Assembly: GCA_031292665.1 (NCBI GenBank)
Contig: JARLGR010000269.1
Location: 1 to 47,880 of the forward strand
Reading direction: 5' to 3'
Length of the DNA: 47,880 nucleotides
Source: Mycobacterium sp.
GTDB lineage: Bacteria; Actinomycetota; Actinomycetes; Mycobacteriales; Mycobacteriaceae
Within the stretch, counting starts at the first letter, position 1; every line of letters starts with the position of its first letter. This document shows positions 26,168-37,415 of this stretch, piece after piece. Both the position numbers and the translations under genes were made by a program. The notes under the pieces were generated by a model. That model made no database searches, had not been told where the DNA came from, and saw nothing but the letters and a program-made list of their open reading frames with translations.

Positions 26168-26910
26168 TGATCGAGATCCGGACAAAGGGACCGGTGCAGG
26201 TGTTGACCCTGTCGTCGGGACCCGTCAACGCGCAGGATGTCGAGCTACTCGAAGAGCTGACCCTTGCGATCGGCGATTTGACACGTTCGGGTGCCGGCGC
26301 GCTCGTCGTCACCGGCGCGGGGCGCGCATTCAGCGCCGGTGTGGACCTCAACCGCGTGTTGGAGGGCGGTGCCGGCTACACCGACCGGCTGGTCCCGGCG
26401 CTGTCCGAGGCGTTCGAGGCGATCTTCTGCTTTCCGGGGCCGACCGTCGCCGCGATCAACGGTGCGGCCATCGCGGGCGGGTGCGTGCTCGCGTGCGCCT
26501 GCGACCGGCGGCTGATCGCCCCGCAGGCGCAGATCGGGGCATCCGAAGTCCGGGTCGGATTGCCGTTTCCGGTCGCCGCGCTCGAGGTGATGCGCTACGC
26601 GTGCGGGGACAGTGCGGAGGAGGTGTTGCTCGGCGGCCGCACGTACCGAGGGTCTGATGCCGTCGCGACCCGACTCGCGCACCGCGTCGTCGCCGACGAT
26701 CTCGTCGCGGCGGCTCTGGCGGAGGCATCCGACCTCGGCGCGATCGCGGCTGACGCCTATCGGCACACCAAGGCCCAGCTGCGGGCGCCCACAATGGCGC
26801 GGATCCGGGCGGCCGCCGACATCGACAGCGAAGTCCGTCAGATATGGGCCGCAGACGAGACGCGGCAGCGCGTGGCCGCCTACGTAGAGCGCCTCAAGCG
26901 CAGGGACTGA
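26167..26910 (+). CDS. Crotonase (enoyl-CoA hydratase/isomerase) family protein
   Basis: This 247-residue protein has the crotonase core: VVTGAGRAFSAGVDL (oxyanion-hole strand, about 45-59) and AAINGAAIAGGCVLACACD (about 96-114). The catalytic glutamates of true enoyl-CoA hydratases are not obvious. At the usual site after the second oxyanion segment the residues are ASEVRVGLPFPVAALEV, which fits other crotonase activities such as isomerase or hydrolase. It overlaps the ParB-N-like gene and converges on the membrane protein gene next to it. Acyl-CoA chemistry is expected, with unknown substrate. Confidence 0.88.
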   Translation: MIEIRTKGPVQVLTLSSGPVNAQDVELLEELTLAIGDLTRSGAGALVVTGAGRAFSAGVDLNRVLEGGAGYTDRLVPALSEAFEAIFCFPGPTVAAINGAAIAGGCVLACACDRRLIAPQAQIGASEVRVGLPFPVAALEVMRYACGDSAEEVLLGGRTYRGSDAVATRLAHRVVADDLVAAALAEASDLGAIAADAYRHTKAQLRAPTMARIRAAADIDSEVRQIWAADETRQRVAAYVERLKRRD

Positions 26911-29471
<2,561 letters not shown>

Positions 29472-29664
29472 GGGCGGAAAATCCAGCCAGCGAAATCCCG
29501 CCCTACGTTCACACTAATGCCGCCGTGAACTCACACTCGATGGCCAGCCCTTCGCCCGTCACCGTATCCATTGTCCAACTCTCCCCCGCAAGCGGGAGGT
29601 GCCCCCACAGGCGGACCCTATGGGGCCCGCATCGTCGTCGGACGGCGCCGGTAGCCTGCTGACC
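29472..29664 (+). promoter_or_regulatory. aspC-dnaX intergenic region with palindromic repeat element
   Basis: There is no gene here. Two inverted repeats follow aspC (GGGCGG/CCGCCC at 29472-29503; GTTCAC 29507-29512 with GTGAAC 29525-29530). At 29581-29607 a segment around CCCGCAAGCGGG looks like a short palindrome I recall from many mycobacterial intergenic regions. It may act as a transcript end or as an RNA hairpin before dnaX. Confidence 0.4.
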
Positions 29665-31452
29665 GTGGCCCTCTACCGCAAATACCGACCGGCGACCTTC
29701 GCCGAGGTGGTGGGGCAGGACCACGTCACCGAACCGCTGTCCGTCGCGCTGGAGGCCGGCCGCATCAACCACGCGTACCTGTTCTCCGGGCCGCGCGGCT
29801 GCGGAAAGACCTCGTCGGCCCGCATCCTTGCCCGGTCGCTGAACTGTGTGCAGGGGCCGACGGCCAATCCGTGCGGGGTCTGCGATTCCTGTACCGCGCT
29901 GGCGCCCAACGCGCCGGGCAGCATCGACGTCGTGGAGCTCGACGCCGCCAGCCACGGCGGCGTGGACGACACCCGCGAGCTGCGCGACCGCGCGTTCTAC
30001 GCGCCGGCGCAGTCCCGGTACCGGGTGTTCATCATCGACGAGGCGCACATGGTGACCACAGCGGGCTTCAACGCGCTGCTCAAGATCGTGGAGGAACCGC
30101 CCGAACACCTCATCTTCATCTTCGCCACCACCGAACCGGAGAAGGTGCTGCCGACGATCCGATCGCGCACCCACCACTACCCGTTCCGGCTGCTGCCGCC
30201 GAAGACCATGCGGGCGCTGATCGGACGCATCTGCGAACAGGAGAACGTTGTCGTCGACGACGCGGTGTACCCGCTGGTGATCCGCGCCGGCGGTGGCTCT
30301 CCCCGCGACACGCTGTCGGTGCTCGATCAGCTGTTGGCCGGAGCCAAGGATGACCACGTGACGTACCAGCGGGCACTGGGACTTCTGGGGGCCACCGACG
30401 TCGCACTGATCGACGACGCCGTCGACGCTCTCGCCGCTTCCGATGCCGCGGCGTTGTTCGGCGCGGTCGAATCGGTGATCGACGCCGGTCACGACCCGCG
30501 GCGCTTCGCCACCGATCTCCTGGAGCGGTTCCGCGATCTCATTCTGATGCAAGCGGTTCCGGACGCCGCGAGCCGTGGCGTGGTGGATGCGCCGGAGGAC
30601 GTGCTGGACCGGATGCGCGAGCAGGCGGCACGGATCGGGCCGGCGACCCTGACCCGCTGCGCCGAGGTGGTGCAGGCCGGCCTGGGGGAGATGCGTGGTG
30701 CGACGGCGCCGCGGCTGCTGCTGGAAGTCGTCTGCGCGCGCTTGCTGCTGCCCTCGGCCAGCGAAGCGGAATCGGCGCTGCTGCAGCGCGTCGAGCGGAT
30801 CGAGACCCGCCTGGACATGTCCATCCCGCAGAACACACACGCCGCGCCCCCGGTTGCGCAGCCACCCCCGCCGCCGCGGCGGGCGCGGGCTGCCGCCGCT
30901 CCGGAGCCCGAGTCCGAGCCCGACCCGAAGCCCGAGTCCCAGCCCGACCCCGTTCCTCAACCGGCTCCCTTGCCGGAATCGGCCCCGGCGCCCGGTGAGC
31001 TCAACGCGGCGGCGGTGCGGACGATGTGGCCGACGGTGCGTGACAAGGTGCGTCAGCGCAGCCGCACCACCGAGGTAATGCTTGCCGGCGCCACCGTCCG
31101 TGCCGTCGAGGACAACACACTCGTGCTTAGCCATGCGTCGGCGCCGCTGGCGAAGCGGCTGTGCGAACAGCGCAACGCCGACGTCATCGCCGAAGCACTC
31201 AAGGACGCGCTGGGCGTTGACTGGCGCGTGCGGTGCGAAGCGGGCGCACCCGCGCCGGCCGAAGCGAACCCGGTCATCCCCGAGGCGGTAGAGCCCACGC
31301 CCGCCGTCGATGCCGCTCAACGCGACGAAGAAGAGCACATGCTCGCCGAGGCCGGACGCAGCGACCCGGCGGCGCCGCGGCGCGACCCCGAAGAGGCCGC
31401 GCTGGAATTGCTGCAGAACGAACTAGGGGCGCGTCGTATCGATAACGGCTAG
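29665..31452 (+). CDS. dnaX: DNA polymerase III tau/gamma subunit
   Basis: This 595-residue clamp-loader ATPase starts at GTG 29665 with MALYRKYRPATFAEVVGQ. Motifs: Walker A GPRGCGKT (42-49), zinc cysteines 61, 70, 73 and 76, DEAHM Walker B (about 123-127) and the sensor-1 stretch FATTEPEKV. Domain III (about 230-370) is followed by a Pro- and Glu-rich linker (about 400-460) and a C-terminal DnaE-binding region ending in ELGARRIDNG. It loads the sliding clamp during replication. An upstream in-frame start at 29599 is unlikely. The stop overlaps the stop of the converging gene (CTAG at 31449-31452). Confidence 0.97.
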   Translation: MALYRKYRPATFAEVVGQDHVTEPLSVALEAGRINHAYLFSGPRGCGKTSSARILARSLNCVQGPTANPCGVCDSCTALAPNAPGSIDVVELDAASHGGVDDTRELRDRAFYAPAQSRYRVFIIDEAHMVTTAGFNALLKIVEEPPEHLIFIFATTEPEKVLPTIRSRTHHYPFRLLPPKTMRALIGRICEQENVVVDDAVYPLVIRAGGGSPRDTLSVLDQLLAGAKDDHVTYQRALGLLGATDVALIDDAVDALAASDAAALFGAVESVIDAGHDPRRFATDLLERFRDLILMQAVPDAASRGVVDAPEDVLDRMREQAARIGPATLTRCAEVVQAGLGEMRGATAPRLLLEVVCARLLLPSASEAESALLQRVERIETRLDMSIPQNTHAAPPVAQPPPPPRRARAAAAPEPESEPDPKPESQPDPVPQPAPLPESAPAPGELNAAAVRTMWPTVRDKVRQRSRTTEVMLAGATVRAVEDNTLVLSHASAPLAKRLCEQRNADVIAEALKDALGVDWRVRCEAGAPAPAEANPVIPEAVEPTPAVDAAQRDEEEHMLAEAGRSDPAAPRRDPEEAALELLQNELGARRIDNG

Positions 31453-32780
31453 GGCGTCCACCAAGGCCGCAGCGGCAGGCCGTCGTCGCCCCGCGCGTCG
31501 ACGCTGGCCGCCAGCACGTGGTGCAACTGCAGGTTGTTCTGCTCGAAGGCCACCCGCGAACCCGCCATGTAGAGACCCCACACCTTGGCGGTCGCCAGGC
31601 CGACCTCGGCGACCGCTTCGTCCCAGTGGTCGACCAGGTTGCGGCACCAGTCGCGCAGCGTCATCGCGTAGTGGTGCCGGAAGTTCTCCGCATGCACAAC
31701 TTCGAAGCCGGCGTCCTGGACCTCGGCGGTGATGCGTCCCGAGCCGGTCAGTTCCCCGTCCGGGAAGACGTACCGGTCGGTGAATCCGCCGGCGAAGGAG
31801 GTCGATTTGTTGTCGTGGCGGGTGATGCAGTGATTGAGCAGCAGGCCGCCGGTGCGCAGCTTCGACTTGAGGAAGCCGAAGTAGGCGGGATAGTTCCGCA
31901 CCCCGATGTGCTCGGTCAACCCGATCGACGAAACGGCGTCGAATCCCACCTCGCGTACGTCGCGGTAGTCCGTGTGCCGCACCTCGGCGAGCTCCGCCAG
32001 TCCTTCATCCTGGATCGCTTGGCGCGCCCAGTTCGCCTGCTCGGCCGACAGGGTCGCACCGATCACCCGGACGCCGTGTCGCGCCGCGTAGCGCACCATG
32101 CCGCCCCAGCCGCAGCCGACGTCGAGGAGCCGGTCGCCCGGCTGTAGCCGCAACTTCTCGAAGACCAGCCGGTACTTGTTCTCCTGCGCCTCTTCCAGCG
32201 TCGCGTCGGCGTCGGGATAGACCGCGCACGTGTACGTCATCGACGGACCGAGCACCCGCTCGTAGAAGCTGTTGGATACGTCGTAGTGATGGTGGATGGC
32301 CTCGGCGTCACGTGTCTTGCTGTGTACCAAGCCGTCGGCGACCCGGCGCCACCGCGGCGGCGCCTCCTGCGGCGGCGGCGGGACCGGCACGAGCCGCTCG
32401 AGGCCGATCGAACGGACGACATTGGCGAGCACCCGCGCCGGCGGCCGCTTGAATTCGACCCTGTCGGTGAGCGTCTTGAGCAAGCGGTACGGATCGCCGG
32501 GGTGGACGCCGTAGGTCCCCAAGTCGCCGGACACGTACGCGCGGGCGAGGCCGAGCTCGCCGGGGGACGTGGCCAGGTAGGTGGCGCCCCGGGGGGAACG
32601 AAGATCCAGCCCCAGGTCGGCTTCCTCGCTGCCGGCGGTGCTGCCGTCGTATGCGGTGAACTTCAGCGGATCGCGCCCGGTTGCGGCGAAGATCTCCAGG
32701 ACCTCCGCCATGCTGAGCTTGCCCCCGGATTGGGTGCCAAAGGGAGGAGTGGTGCGGTTGGAGTCTCTTGTCGTGGTCAT
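31449..32780 (-). CDS. Cyclopropane fatty-acyl-phospholipid synthase family methyltransferase (Rv3720-like)
   Basis: This 443-residue protein has an N-terminal region of about 140 residues and a SAM methyltransferase domain with LDVGCGWGG (motif I) and GVRNYPAYFGFLKSKLRTGGLLLNH. It is Rv3720-like. The coupled FAD oxidoreductase gene upstream (overlap ATGA 32777-32780) recalls the methyltransferase/oxidoreductase pair that makes 10-methyl-branched stearate (tuberculostearic acid) in mycobacteria, so a branched or methylenated membrane lipid is a reasonable guess. Whether it makes a cyclopropane, a methylene or another branch is not shown. Confidence 0.9.
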   Translation of the reverse strand: MTTTRDSNRTTPPFGTQSGGKLSMAEVLEIFAATGRDPLKFTAYDGSTAGSEEADLGLDLRSPRGATYLATSPGELGLARAYVSGDLGTYGVHPGDPYRLLKTLTDRVEFKRPPARVLANVVRSIGLERLVPVPPPPQEAPPRWRRVADGLVHSKTRDAEAIHHHYDVSNSFYERVLGPSMTYTCAVYPDADATLEEAQENKYRLVFEKLRLQPGDRLLDVGCGWGGMVRYAARHGVRVIGATLSAEQANWARQAIQDEGLAELAEVRHTDYRDVREVGFDAVSSIGLTEHIGVRNYPAYFGFLKSKLRTGGLLLNHCITRHDNKSTSFAGGFTDRYVFPDGELTGSGRITAEVQDAGFEVVHAENFRHHYAMTLRDWCRNLVDHWDEAVAEVGLATAKVWGLYMAGSRVAFEQNNLQLHHVLAASVDARGDDGLPLRPWWTP

Positions 32781-34198
32781 CGCCGTTGTACCGCCTTCGC
32801 GTATAGGTCGAGCAGCCGGGAATCGGGATCGTAGGTTTTCTTGACCGTGTTGTAGACCTCCCCGCCGTAGAGCTCGTCAAACTCCTCGCGGGTGTAAAAG
32901 GCGTCGGAGTACAGCGACTTGTGCCCGCCGAGTTCGCTCACTTTCGCCTCGATCATCCGGTTCGTTGCGCCCGCTGAGCTTTCCGAGGCCCTTTCCGAGG
33001 GCCCGGCCGGCACCGACGACCAGAACCCGACGTTGACGTACGTGTGATCGGGCCGCAGCGGATACAGCGACCAGCCTTCGTGATCGCGCAGCCGCAGCGG
33101 GCACAACCAGACCGGCGTGATGGGCACGTGGTCGGCGAACCACTCCAGGAATTCAGCGGTGCGTTCGACCGGTACCTCGATGTCCTGCACCACCCGCTCG
33201 CGTGGGGGACGGCCAGTTGAACGAATACTGCGCTCCTCCAGCCGGTCGGATACGCGGAAACGCCTGTCCATGGCGACGAGCTTCCAGTAGACGCTGCTGC
33301 GCCGGTAGCGGCGCGGCCACCAGCGACGCACCGCCGGGTTTTGCGCGCCGAACGCGCGTGAGCACCAGAACCAGTCGGTATCCCAGCGCCACAGGTAATC
33401 GTGGATCGTCAGCCGGTCATCCTTCGTGGCATCTATCCCGACGGAGTCGTGCCGGATCGACTGGTAGTAGATGTTCTTTCCGGTGTAGTCGCTCACCGGT
33501 CCCGGGGTTGCCGTCCGCCTGCCCACGCATAGGTAGCTTTCGTCGGGGCCGAACACCACCCCGTCGAGATAGTCCACGGGAGTGCCGCCCCGTCCGCCGG
33601 TGTCGATGATGCGTTCCATCGCCGCGATCATGTCGGTCGCCGACCGGAATCGGACATGCCGCAACGCGACAAACGGCGCGACCGGCTCCAGCTCGATCCG
33701 CAGCCGGGTTGAATACCCGAGCGTCCCATAGGAATTCGGGAAGGCGCGGAACAGGTCGGGGTATTGGCTGCGCGACACGGTGAGCAATTCGCCCGCGCCG
33801 GTGAGGACGTCCATCTCCAGTACCGATTCGTGCGGCAGGCCGCTGCGAAATGACGCCGACTCGATACCCAAGCCGCTGACCGCACCGCCGAGCGTGATGG
33901 TCTTCAGTTGCGGTACCACCAGTGGCGAAAGGCCGTACGGCAGCGTCGCGGCCACCAAATCCTCGTACGTGCACATGCCGGCCACGTCCGCGGTCCGGCT
34001 CTCGGGGTCGACAGACAGAACGCCGGTCAGGCCAGAGATATCCAGGCCGCGCGCATCGCTTTTGGCCCGGGCGCGGAACAGATTCGAGGTGGGCTTGGCG
34101 AGCCGGACGGCGGACGCTGCCGGGATGGATCGATAACTCGCCATCAACCGGTCGACGCCCGCTGCATAAGCCGAGAGTGCAGATCCAGGGACAGGCAC
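32777..34198 (-). CDS. FAD-binding oxidoreductase (Rv3719-like)
   Basis: This 473-residue protein is of the vanillyl-alcohol oxidase type: TSNLFRARAKSDARGLDIS... and GGAVSGLGIESASFR form the FAD-binding domain (to about 175), followed by a substrate domain with family stretches such as LRHVRFRSATDM. The partner methyltransferase gene overlaps its end. In the paralogous tuberculostearate system the FAD protein reduces a 10-methylene intermediate; a similar use is inferred. GTG 34198 is supported by TAGGGT at 34205-34210, exactly six bases upstream (leaderless). Confidence 0.85.
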   Translation of the reverse strand: MPVPGSALSAYAAGVDRLMASYRSIPAASAVRLAKPTSNLFRARAKSDARGLDISGLTGVLSVDPESRTADVAGMCTYEDLVAATLPYGLSPLVVPQLKTITLGGAVSGLGIESASFRSGLPHESVLEMDVLTGAGELLTVSRSQYPDLFRAFPNSYGTLGYSTRLRIELEPVAPFVALRHVRFRSATDMIAAMERIIDTGGRGGTPVDYLDGVVFGPDESYLCVGRRTATPGPVSDYTGKNIYYQSIRHDSVGIDATKDDRLTIHDYLWRWDTDWFWCSRAFGAQNPAVRRWWPRRYRRSSVYWKLVAMDRRFRVSDRLEERSIRSTGRPPRERVVQDIEVPVERTAEFLEWFADHVPITPVWLCPLRLRDHEGWSLYPLRPDHTYVNVGFWSSVPAGPSERASESSAGATNRMIEAKVSELGGHKSLYSDAFYTREEFDELYGGEVYNTVKKTYDPDSRLLDLYAKAVQRR

Positions 34199-34204
34199 CC
34201 ATAT

Positions 34205-34210
34205 ACCCTA
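34205..34210 (-). promoter_or_regulatory. Leaderless -10 element (TAGGGT) for the FAD oxidoreductase gene
   Basis: A TANNNT hexamer on the minus strand ends six bases before GTG 34198. This supports that start and a leaderless transcript. No -35 is evident. Confidence 0.4.
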
Positions 34211-34277
34211 GTCTTCGAAAACAGCCCGTGCACCCGCGCGCGGGCGCTGCCACAAGCAGAGCGGACGAGGAGTTGCC

Positions 34278-34715
34278 TTGGGACAGGTGAGCGCAGCCAG
34301 CACGATTTTGATCAATGCCGAGCCCGCGGCCACCCTTGCCGCGGTCGCGGACTACCAGAACGTGCGCCCAAAGATCCTGGCACCGCAGTACAGCGACTAC
34401 CAGGTGTTGCAGGGCGGGCAGGGGCCCGGAACGGTCGCCAAATGGAAATTGCAGGCCACCAAATCGCGTGTGCGCGATGTGCGGGTTGACGTCGACGTCG
34501 CCGGCCACACCGTCATCGAGAAGGACGCGAACTCGTCCATGGTCACCAACTGGACGGTGGCTCCCGCCGGGCCCGGCTCCAGCGTGACCGTCAAGACCGC
34601 CTGGAACGGCGCCGGCGGCGTCAAGGGATTCTTCGAAAAGACCTTCGCGCCAATGGGATTGAAGAGGATCCAGGCCGAGGTCCTGGCCAACTTGAAGAAG
34701 GAACTGGAGAGCTAG
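34278..34715 (+). CDS. SRPBCC-type small protein (Rv3718c-like)
   Basis: This 145-residue protein has the SRPBCC/polyketide-cyclase-like fold: an N-terminal strand and helix, six beta strands and a long C-terminal helix (GLKRIQAEVLANLKKELES). Such proteins enclose a hydrophobic cavity for lipids or other small ligands. TTG 34278 is used because GAGGAG lies about six bases upstream; GTG 34287 is an alternative. It is divergent from the FAD oxidoreductase gene and converges on ami1 with no gap. Confidence 0.85.
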   Translation: MGQVSAASTILINAEPAATLAAVADYQNVRPKILAPQYSDYQVLQGGQGPGTVAKWKLQATKSRVRDVRVDVDVAGHTVIEKDANSSMVTNWTVAPAGPGSSVTVKTAWNGAGGVKGFFEKTFAPMGLKRIQAEVLANLKKELES

Positions 34716-35489
34716 CTAGCGCGCCTGGCCCTGGGTGGCCAGGAACCCCGCGACACCGCGGACCAGAGCGTCGGCGTACTTCTGCCGACCCTCCGCGGAC
34801 TCCATCAGCGCCGAATCCACCGGATTCTTCATGTTCCCGCACTCGACCAGAATCGACGGATACTGCGCCAGGTTCAGGCCGGCCAGATCCGCACGCCCGT
34901 ACAGGCCGTCCTGGCCGATGTAATTGGCGGGCGGAATGCCCGAGGCCTGCAGCTGGTCGCGCATGATGCGGGCGTACTGCACCGACGGCCCGGCCTGCGC
35001 CTGGTTGAGCGGCGGGGCCGAGTAGTTGACGTGGAACCCGCGGCCGGACGGCGGACCGCCGTCCGCGTGGATGCTCAGGATCGCGTTGGGATGCAGCGCA
35101 TTGGCCGTGTTCGCGCGCTCGTCGACACACGGTCCCAGCCCCGTGTCGTTGCCGCGGGACATGGCGGTCCGCACGCCGAGGGCGTTCAACTCGGCGCGAA
35201 CCCGCAGCGCGGTGTCCCAGGTAAAGGTGTGCTCCGGATAGCCGCTGTTGGTCGTCGTCCCGCTGGCCTGGCAGTCCTTCGTGCCGCCGCGACCGGTGGG
35301 CACCTGACGGGTGATGGACGCGTCATTGGAGCCGTTGTGGCCGGGATCGATGAAGACGACCATGCCGGCGATGTTGGAAGGGGTCCCCCTCGCAATCGGG
35401 GTCGCGGTCGGGGCGATTGCCGCCGACGCAGCAACCAGCGCGCCGACCACCAGCTTGATCCCGACACGCCTGCTCACTCGTAGGTCCAC
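34716..35489 (-). CDS. ami1: N-acetylmuramoyl-L-alanine amidase (Rv3717/Ami1)
   Basis: This 257-residue secreted zinc amidase has a signal peptide (about 10-34). Zinc ligands are His51 (DPGHNG), Glu86 (PEHT) and His141 (IHADGG); the catalytic glutamate is Glu216 (VECGNMKN). Cys73 and Cys121 fit the known disulfide. It cuts the bond between muramic acid and L-alanine during cell division or cell-wall turnover. Lacking a cell-wall-binding domain is normal for this enzyme. GTG 35489 is the start. It is divergent from ybaB with a 98-base gap. Confidence 0.95.
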   Translation of the reverse strand: MDLRVSRRVGIKLVVGALVAASAAIAPTATPIARGTPSNIAGMVVFIDPGHNGSNDASITRQVPTGRGGTKDCQASGTTTNSGYPEHTFTWDTALRVRAELNALGVRTAMSRGNDTGLGPCVDERANTANALHPNAILSIHADGGPPSGRGFHVNYSAPPLNQAQAGPSVQYARIMRDQLQASGIPPANYIGQDGLYGRADLAGLNLAQYPSILVECGNMKNPVDSALMESAEGRQKYADALVRGVAGFLATQGQAR

Positions 35490-35587
35490 GGCGCCAAGGT
35501 AGCGTCGCGCGGTCTACGCTGGGTGTTTCGAATCGCCCGACACGCACAGGCGAAACCAAGTCGAGACCGAGATGCGAGGGGACTGTC

Positions 35588-35941
35588 ATGCAACCCGGAG
35601 GCGATATGTCGGCGCTGCTGGCCCAGGCGCAGCAGATGCAGCAACGGTTACTGGAAGCTCAGCAACAACTTGCGAACGCCGAGGTGCACGGTCGGGCCGG
35701 CGGGGGTTTGGTCGAAGTCGTCGTCAAGGGCAGCGGCGAAGTGGTCGCGGTGAAAATCGATCCGAAGGTCGTCGACCCGGGGGACGTGGAGACCCTGCAG
35801 GACCTGATCGTCGGCGCCATGTCCGATGCGTCCAAGCAGGTCACCAAGATGGCGCAGGAGCGGCTGGGGGCGTTGGCCGGCGGCATCGGAGGCCCAGCGG
35901 CCCCACCGCCGGCGCCGCCGACCCAGGTGCCGGGCCTGTAG
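35588..35941 (+). CDS. ybaB: YbaB/EbfC nucleoid-associated protein (Rv3716c-like)
   Basis: This 117-residue protein is helix-strand-helix: a long N-terminal helix of Gln, Leu and Ala (residues 7-31), then a beta sheet with [18 protein letters not shown], then a helix. The tail is Pro-rich and longer than in E. coli. It dimerises and binds DNA as a tweezers-like clamp. GAGGGGA is placed about five bases before ATG 35588. recR follows 13 bases after, the classic dnaX-ybaB-recR gene group interrupted here by four genes. Confidence 0.95.
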   Translation: MQPGGDMSALLAQAQQMQQRLLEAQQQLANAEVHGRAGGGLVEVVVKGSGEVVAVKIDPKVVDPGDVETLQDLIVGAMSDASKQVTKMAQERLGALAGGIGGPAAPPPAPPTQVPGL

Positions 35942-35954
35942 ATTCCGCACCCGC

Positions 35955-36566
35955 ATGTTCGAGGGACCCGTTCAGGATCTGATCGACGAGCTGGGCAAGC
36001 TGCCGGGCATCGGACCCAAGAGTGCCCAGCGGATCGCCTTCCACCTGCTGTCGGTTGAACCGCGCGACATCGACCGGCTGACCGCGGTGCTGGCGAAGGT
36101 CCGCGACGGCGTGCGGTTCTGTGCCGTGTGCGGAAACGTCTCCGAAGGCGAGCGGTGCCGCATCTGCGCGGATCCGCGCCGGGACGGCTCCTTGGTGTGC
36201 GTGGTCGAAGAGCCGAAGGACGTCCAGGCCGTCGAGCGCACCAGGGAATTCCGCGGCCGCTATCACGTGCTGGGCGGTGCGCTTGACCCGCTGTCCGGGG
36301 TGGGGCCCGACCAGCTGCGCATCCGCGAGTTGCTGAGCCGCATCGGGGAACGGGTGGACGACGTCGACATCACCGAGGTGATCATCGCCACCGACCCCAA
36401 TACCGAGGGCGAGGCCACCGCCACCTACCTGGTTCGGATGCTGCGCGACATCCCAGGCCTGACCGTGACGCGGATCGCGTCCGGACTGCCGATGGGCGGC
36501 GACTTGGAGTTCGCCGACGAGCTCACCCTGGGTCGCGCGCTCACCGGCCGCCGGGCCATGGTCTGA
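35955..36566 (+). CDS. recR: Recombination protein RecR
   Basis: This 203-residue protein has a helix-hairpin-helix near 10-30 ([14 protein letters not shown]), a zinc finger with Cys56, Cys59, Cys68 and Cys71, a Toprim domain (from about 79, VCVVEEPKD) and a C-terminal Walker-like helix. It works with RecO (and RecF) to load RecA on SSB-coated single strands. Length equals the M. tuberculosis protein. ATG 35955 is close behind ybaB, so co-transcription is expected. The stop shares a palindrome with the stop of the converging gene. Confidence 0.97.
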   Translation: MFEGPVQDLIDELGKLPGIGPKSAQRIAFHLLSVEPRDIDRLTAVLAKVRDGVRFCAVCGNVSEGERCRICADPRRDGSLVCVVEEPKDVQAVERTREFRGRYHVLGGALDPLSGVGPDQLRIRELLSRIGERVDDVDITEVIIATDPNTEGEATATYLVRMLRDIPGLTVTRIASGLPMGGDLEFADELTLGRALTGRRAMV

Positions 36567-36575
36567 CGAACGTCA
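36564..36575. terminator. Palindrome joining two stop codons
   Basis: TGACGAACGTCA has a five-base stem and two-base loop and contains the recR stop (36564-36566) and the minus-strand stop of the C39-like gene (36573-36575). It may act in both directions. Confidence 0.35.
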
Positions 36576-37211
36576 CCCGGCGAGAACCGCGAAGTTGTCG
36601 CCGGTTCCCCAGGCCTTCTCGAAGGTGCCGAGGGGAACCTGCTCGTCGCGGCCGGCTTTGATGCCGCTGTCATTGAGGTGCACGACCCCGGCCGCGGTGT
36701 CGATGCCGGTAACGACCACGAAGTGGTTTTCCTGCGTGTGGTTGCCGGGTTCGTCCCAGATGGTTTTGTCGTTGAGTCCGACGATCACCTTGCGCCCCTG
36801 GTCCAGATCCCGCTCCAGCGCGTCGATGTTGGTGTGAACGTCGGCGGCCTGGATTCCGTAGTGCCGCAGCAGCGCCGCCAGGTCGCTGTTGCTGGTTCGG
36901 CCGGAGGGGCGGTAGATCGGTCCGGCGTGGCTTCCGCTGGGCATGTTCGCGGCCGTGGCGGTGATCTCGGCCTCGGTGGGCTCGTGGCCGGTGATCTGGC
37001 CGATCACGTCGGCCACCGCCATCTCGCCGCAGTCGAGGTCTTGTTGTTGGTAGCGCCAGAAGGGCGCAGCAGCGGCCGGGTCGCCATGCATTCCGCCCTG
37101 CGTGGCGTTGGCCGCGCCGGCGAATCCGACCATCGCGGCCACGCACAACACAACCGCCAGCCCGGCGATCCGCGGTGCCGAGGAGACTCGGGCGCTCAAG
37201 GTGTTGGTCAT
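36573..37211 (-). CDS. Secreted C39-like (papain-fold) cysteine peptidase family protein
   Basis: This 212-residue protein has a signal peptide (hydrophobic 15-35, AxA-type cleavage near 34-37) and a papain-like core. Gln57 and Cys61 (QQDLDCGEMAV) supply the oxyanion hole and nucleophile, His163 (ENHFVVVTG) and Asn180 or Asp181 (HLNDSG) complete the triad. This is Peptidase_C39_2-like, as found in bacteriocin-processing and cell-surface enzymes. All catalytic residues are present. It takes the place of Rv3714c in the otherwise conserved gene order. A peptidoglycan or protein substrate outside the cell is likely. Confidence 0.75.
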   Translation of the reverse strand: MTNTLSARVSSAPRIAGLAVVLCVAAMVGFAGAANATQGGMHGDPAAAAPFWRYQQQDLDCGEMAVADVIGQITGHEPTEAEITATAANMPSGSHAGPIYRPSGRTSNSDLAALLRHYGIQAADVHTNIDALERDLDQGRKVIVGLNDKTIWDEPGNHTQENHFVVVTGIDTAAGVVHLNDSGIKAGRDEQVPLGTFEKAWGTGDNFAVLAG

Positions 37212-37261
37212 GGGGTAACGCTGGATTATGGCCCTAAAAGGATCCTTGGCGGAAGCTTGTC

Positions 37262-37415
37262 GCGCAGCTAGACGGCCTCTACGCGCCGGGCACTCGGGAG
37301 TCGGGATGCCGCGAGATATAAGCCAGGGCGACGCGCTCCGGCGCGTCGTCGCAGCTGGTTATGTGTCGCCGACCGGGCCGGCTCCGGGGCGCAGCGAGAC
37401 GGCCTCAGCGCGCCG
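37262..37415. repeat. Imperfect 25-bp direct repeat around the gatD stop
   Basis: Positions 37262-37286 and 37391-37415 agree at 22 of 25 bases (core AGACGGCCTC followed by CGCGCCG). The right copy spans the gatD stop codon and its last codons; the left copy lies 129 bases downstream in the intergenic region. Confidence 0.5.
37330..37347 (-). terminator. Hairpin downstream of gatD
   Basis: GACGCGC and GCGCGTC form a seven-base stem with a four-base loop about 58 bases after the gatD stop on the minus strand. It lies between the two copies of the 25-bp direct repeat. Confidence 0.4.

Noticed and set aside
29599..29664. N-terminal extension of DnaX
   Set aside because: The family starts at MALYRKYRPATF; the extra 22 residues lie in the intergenic region with the palindromic element.
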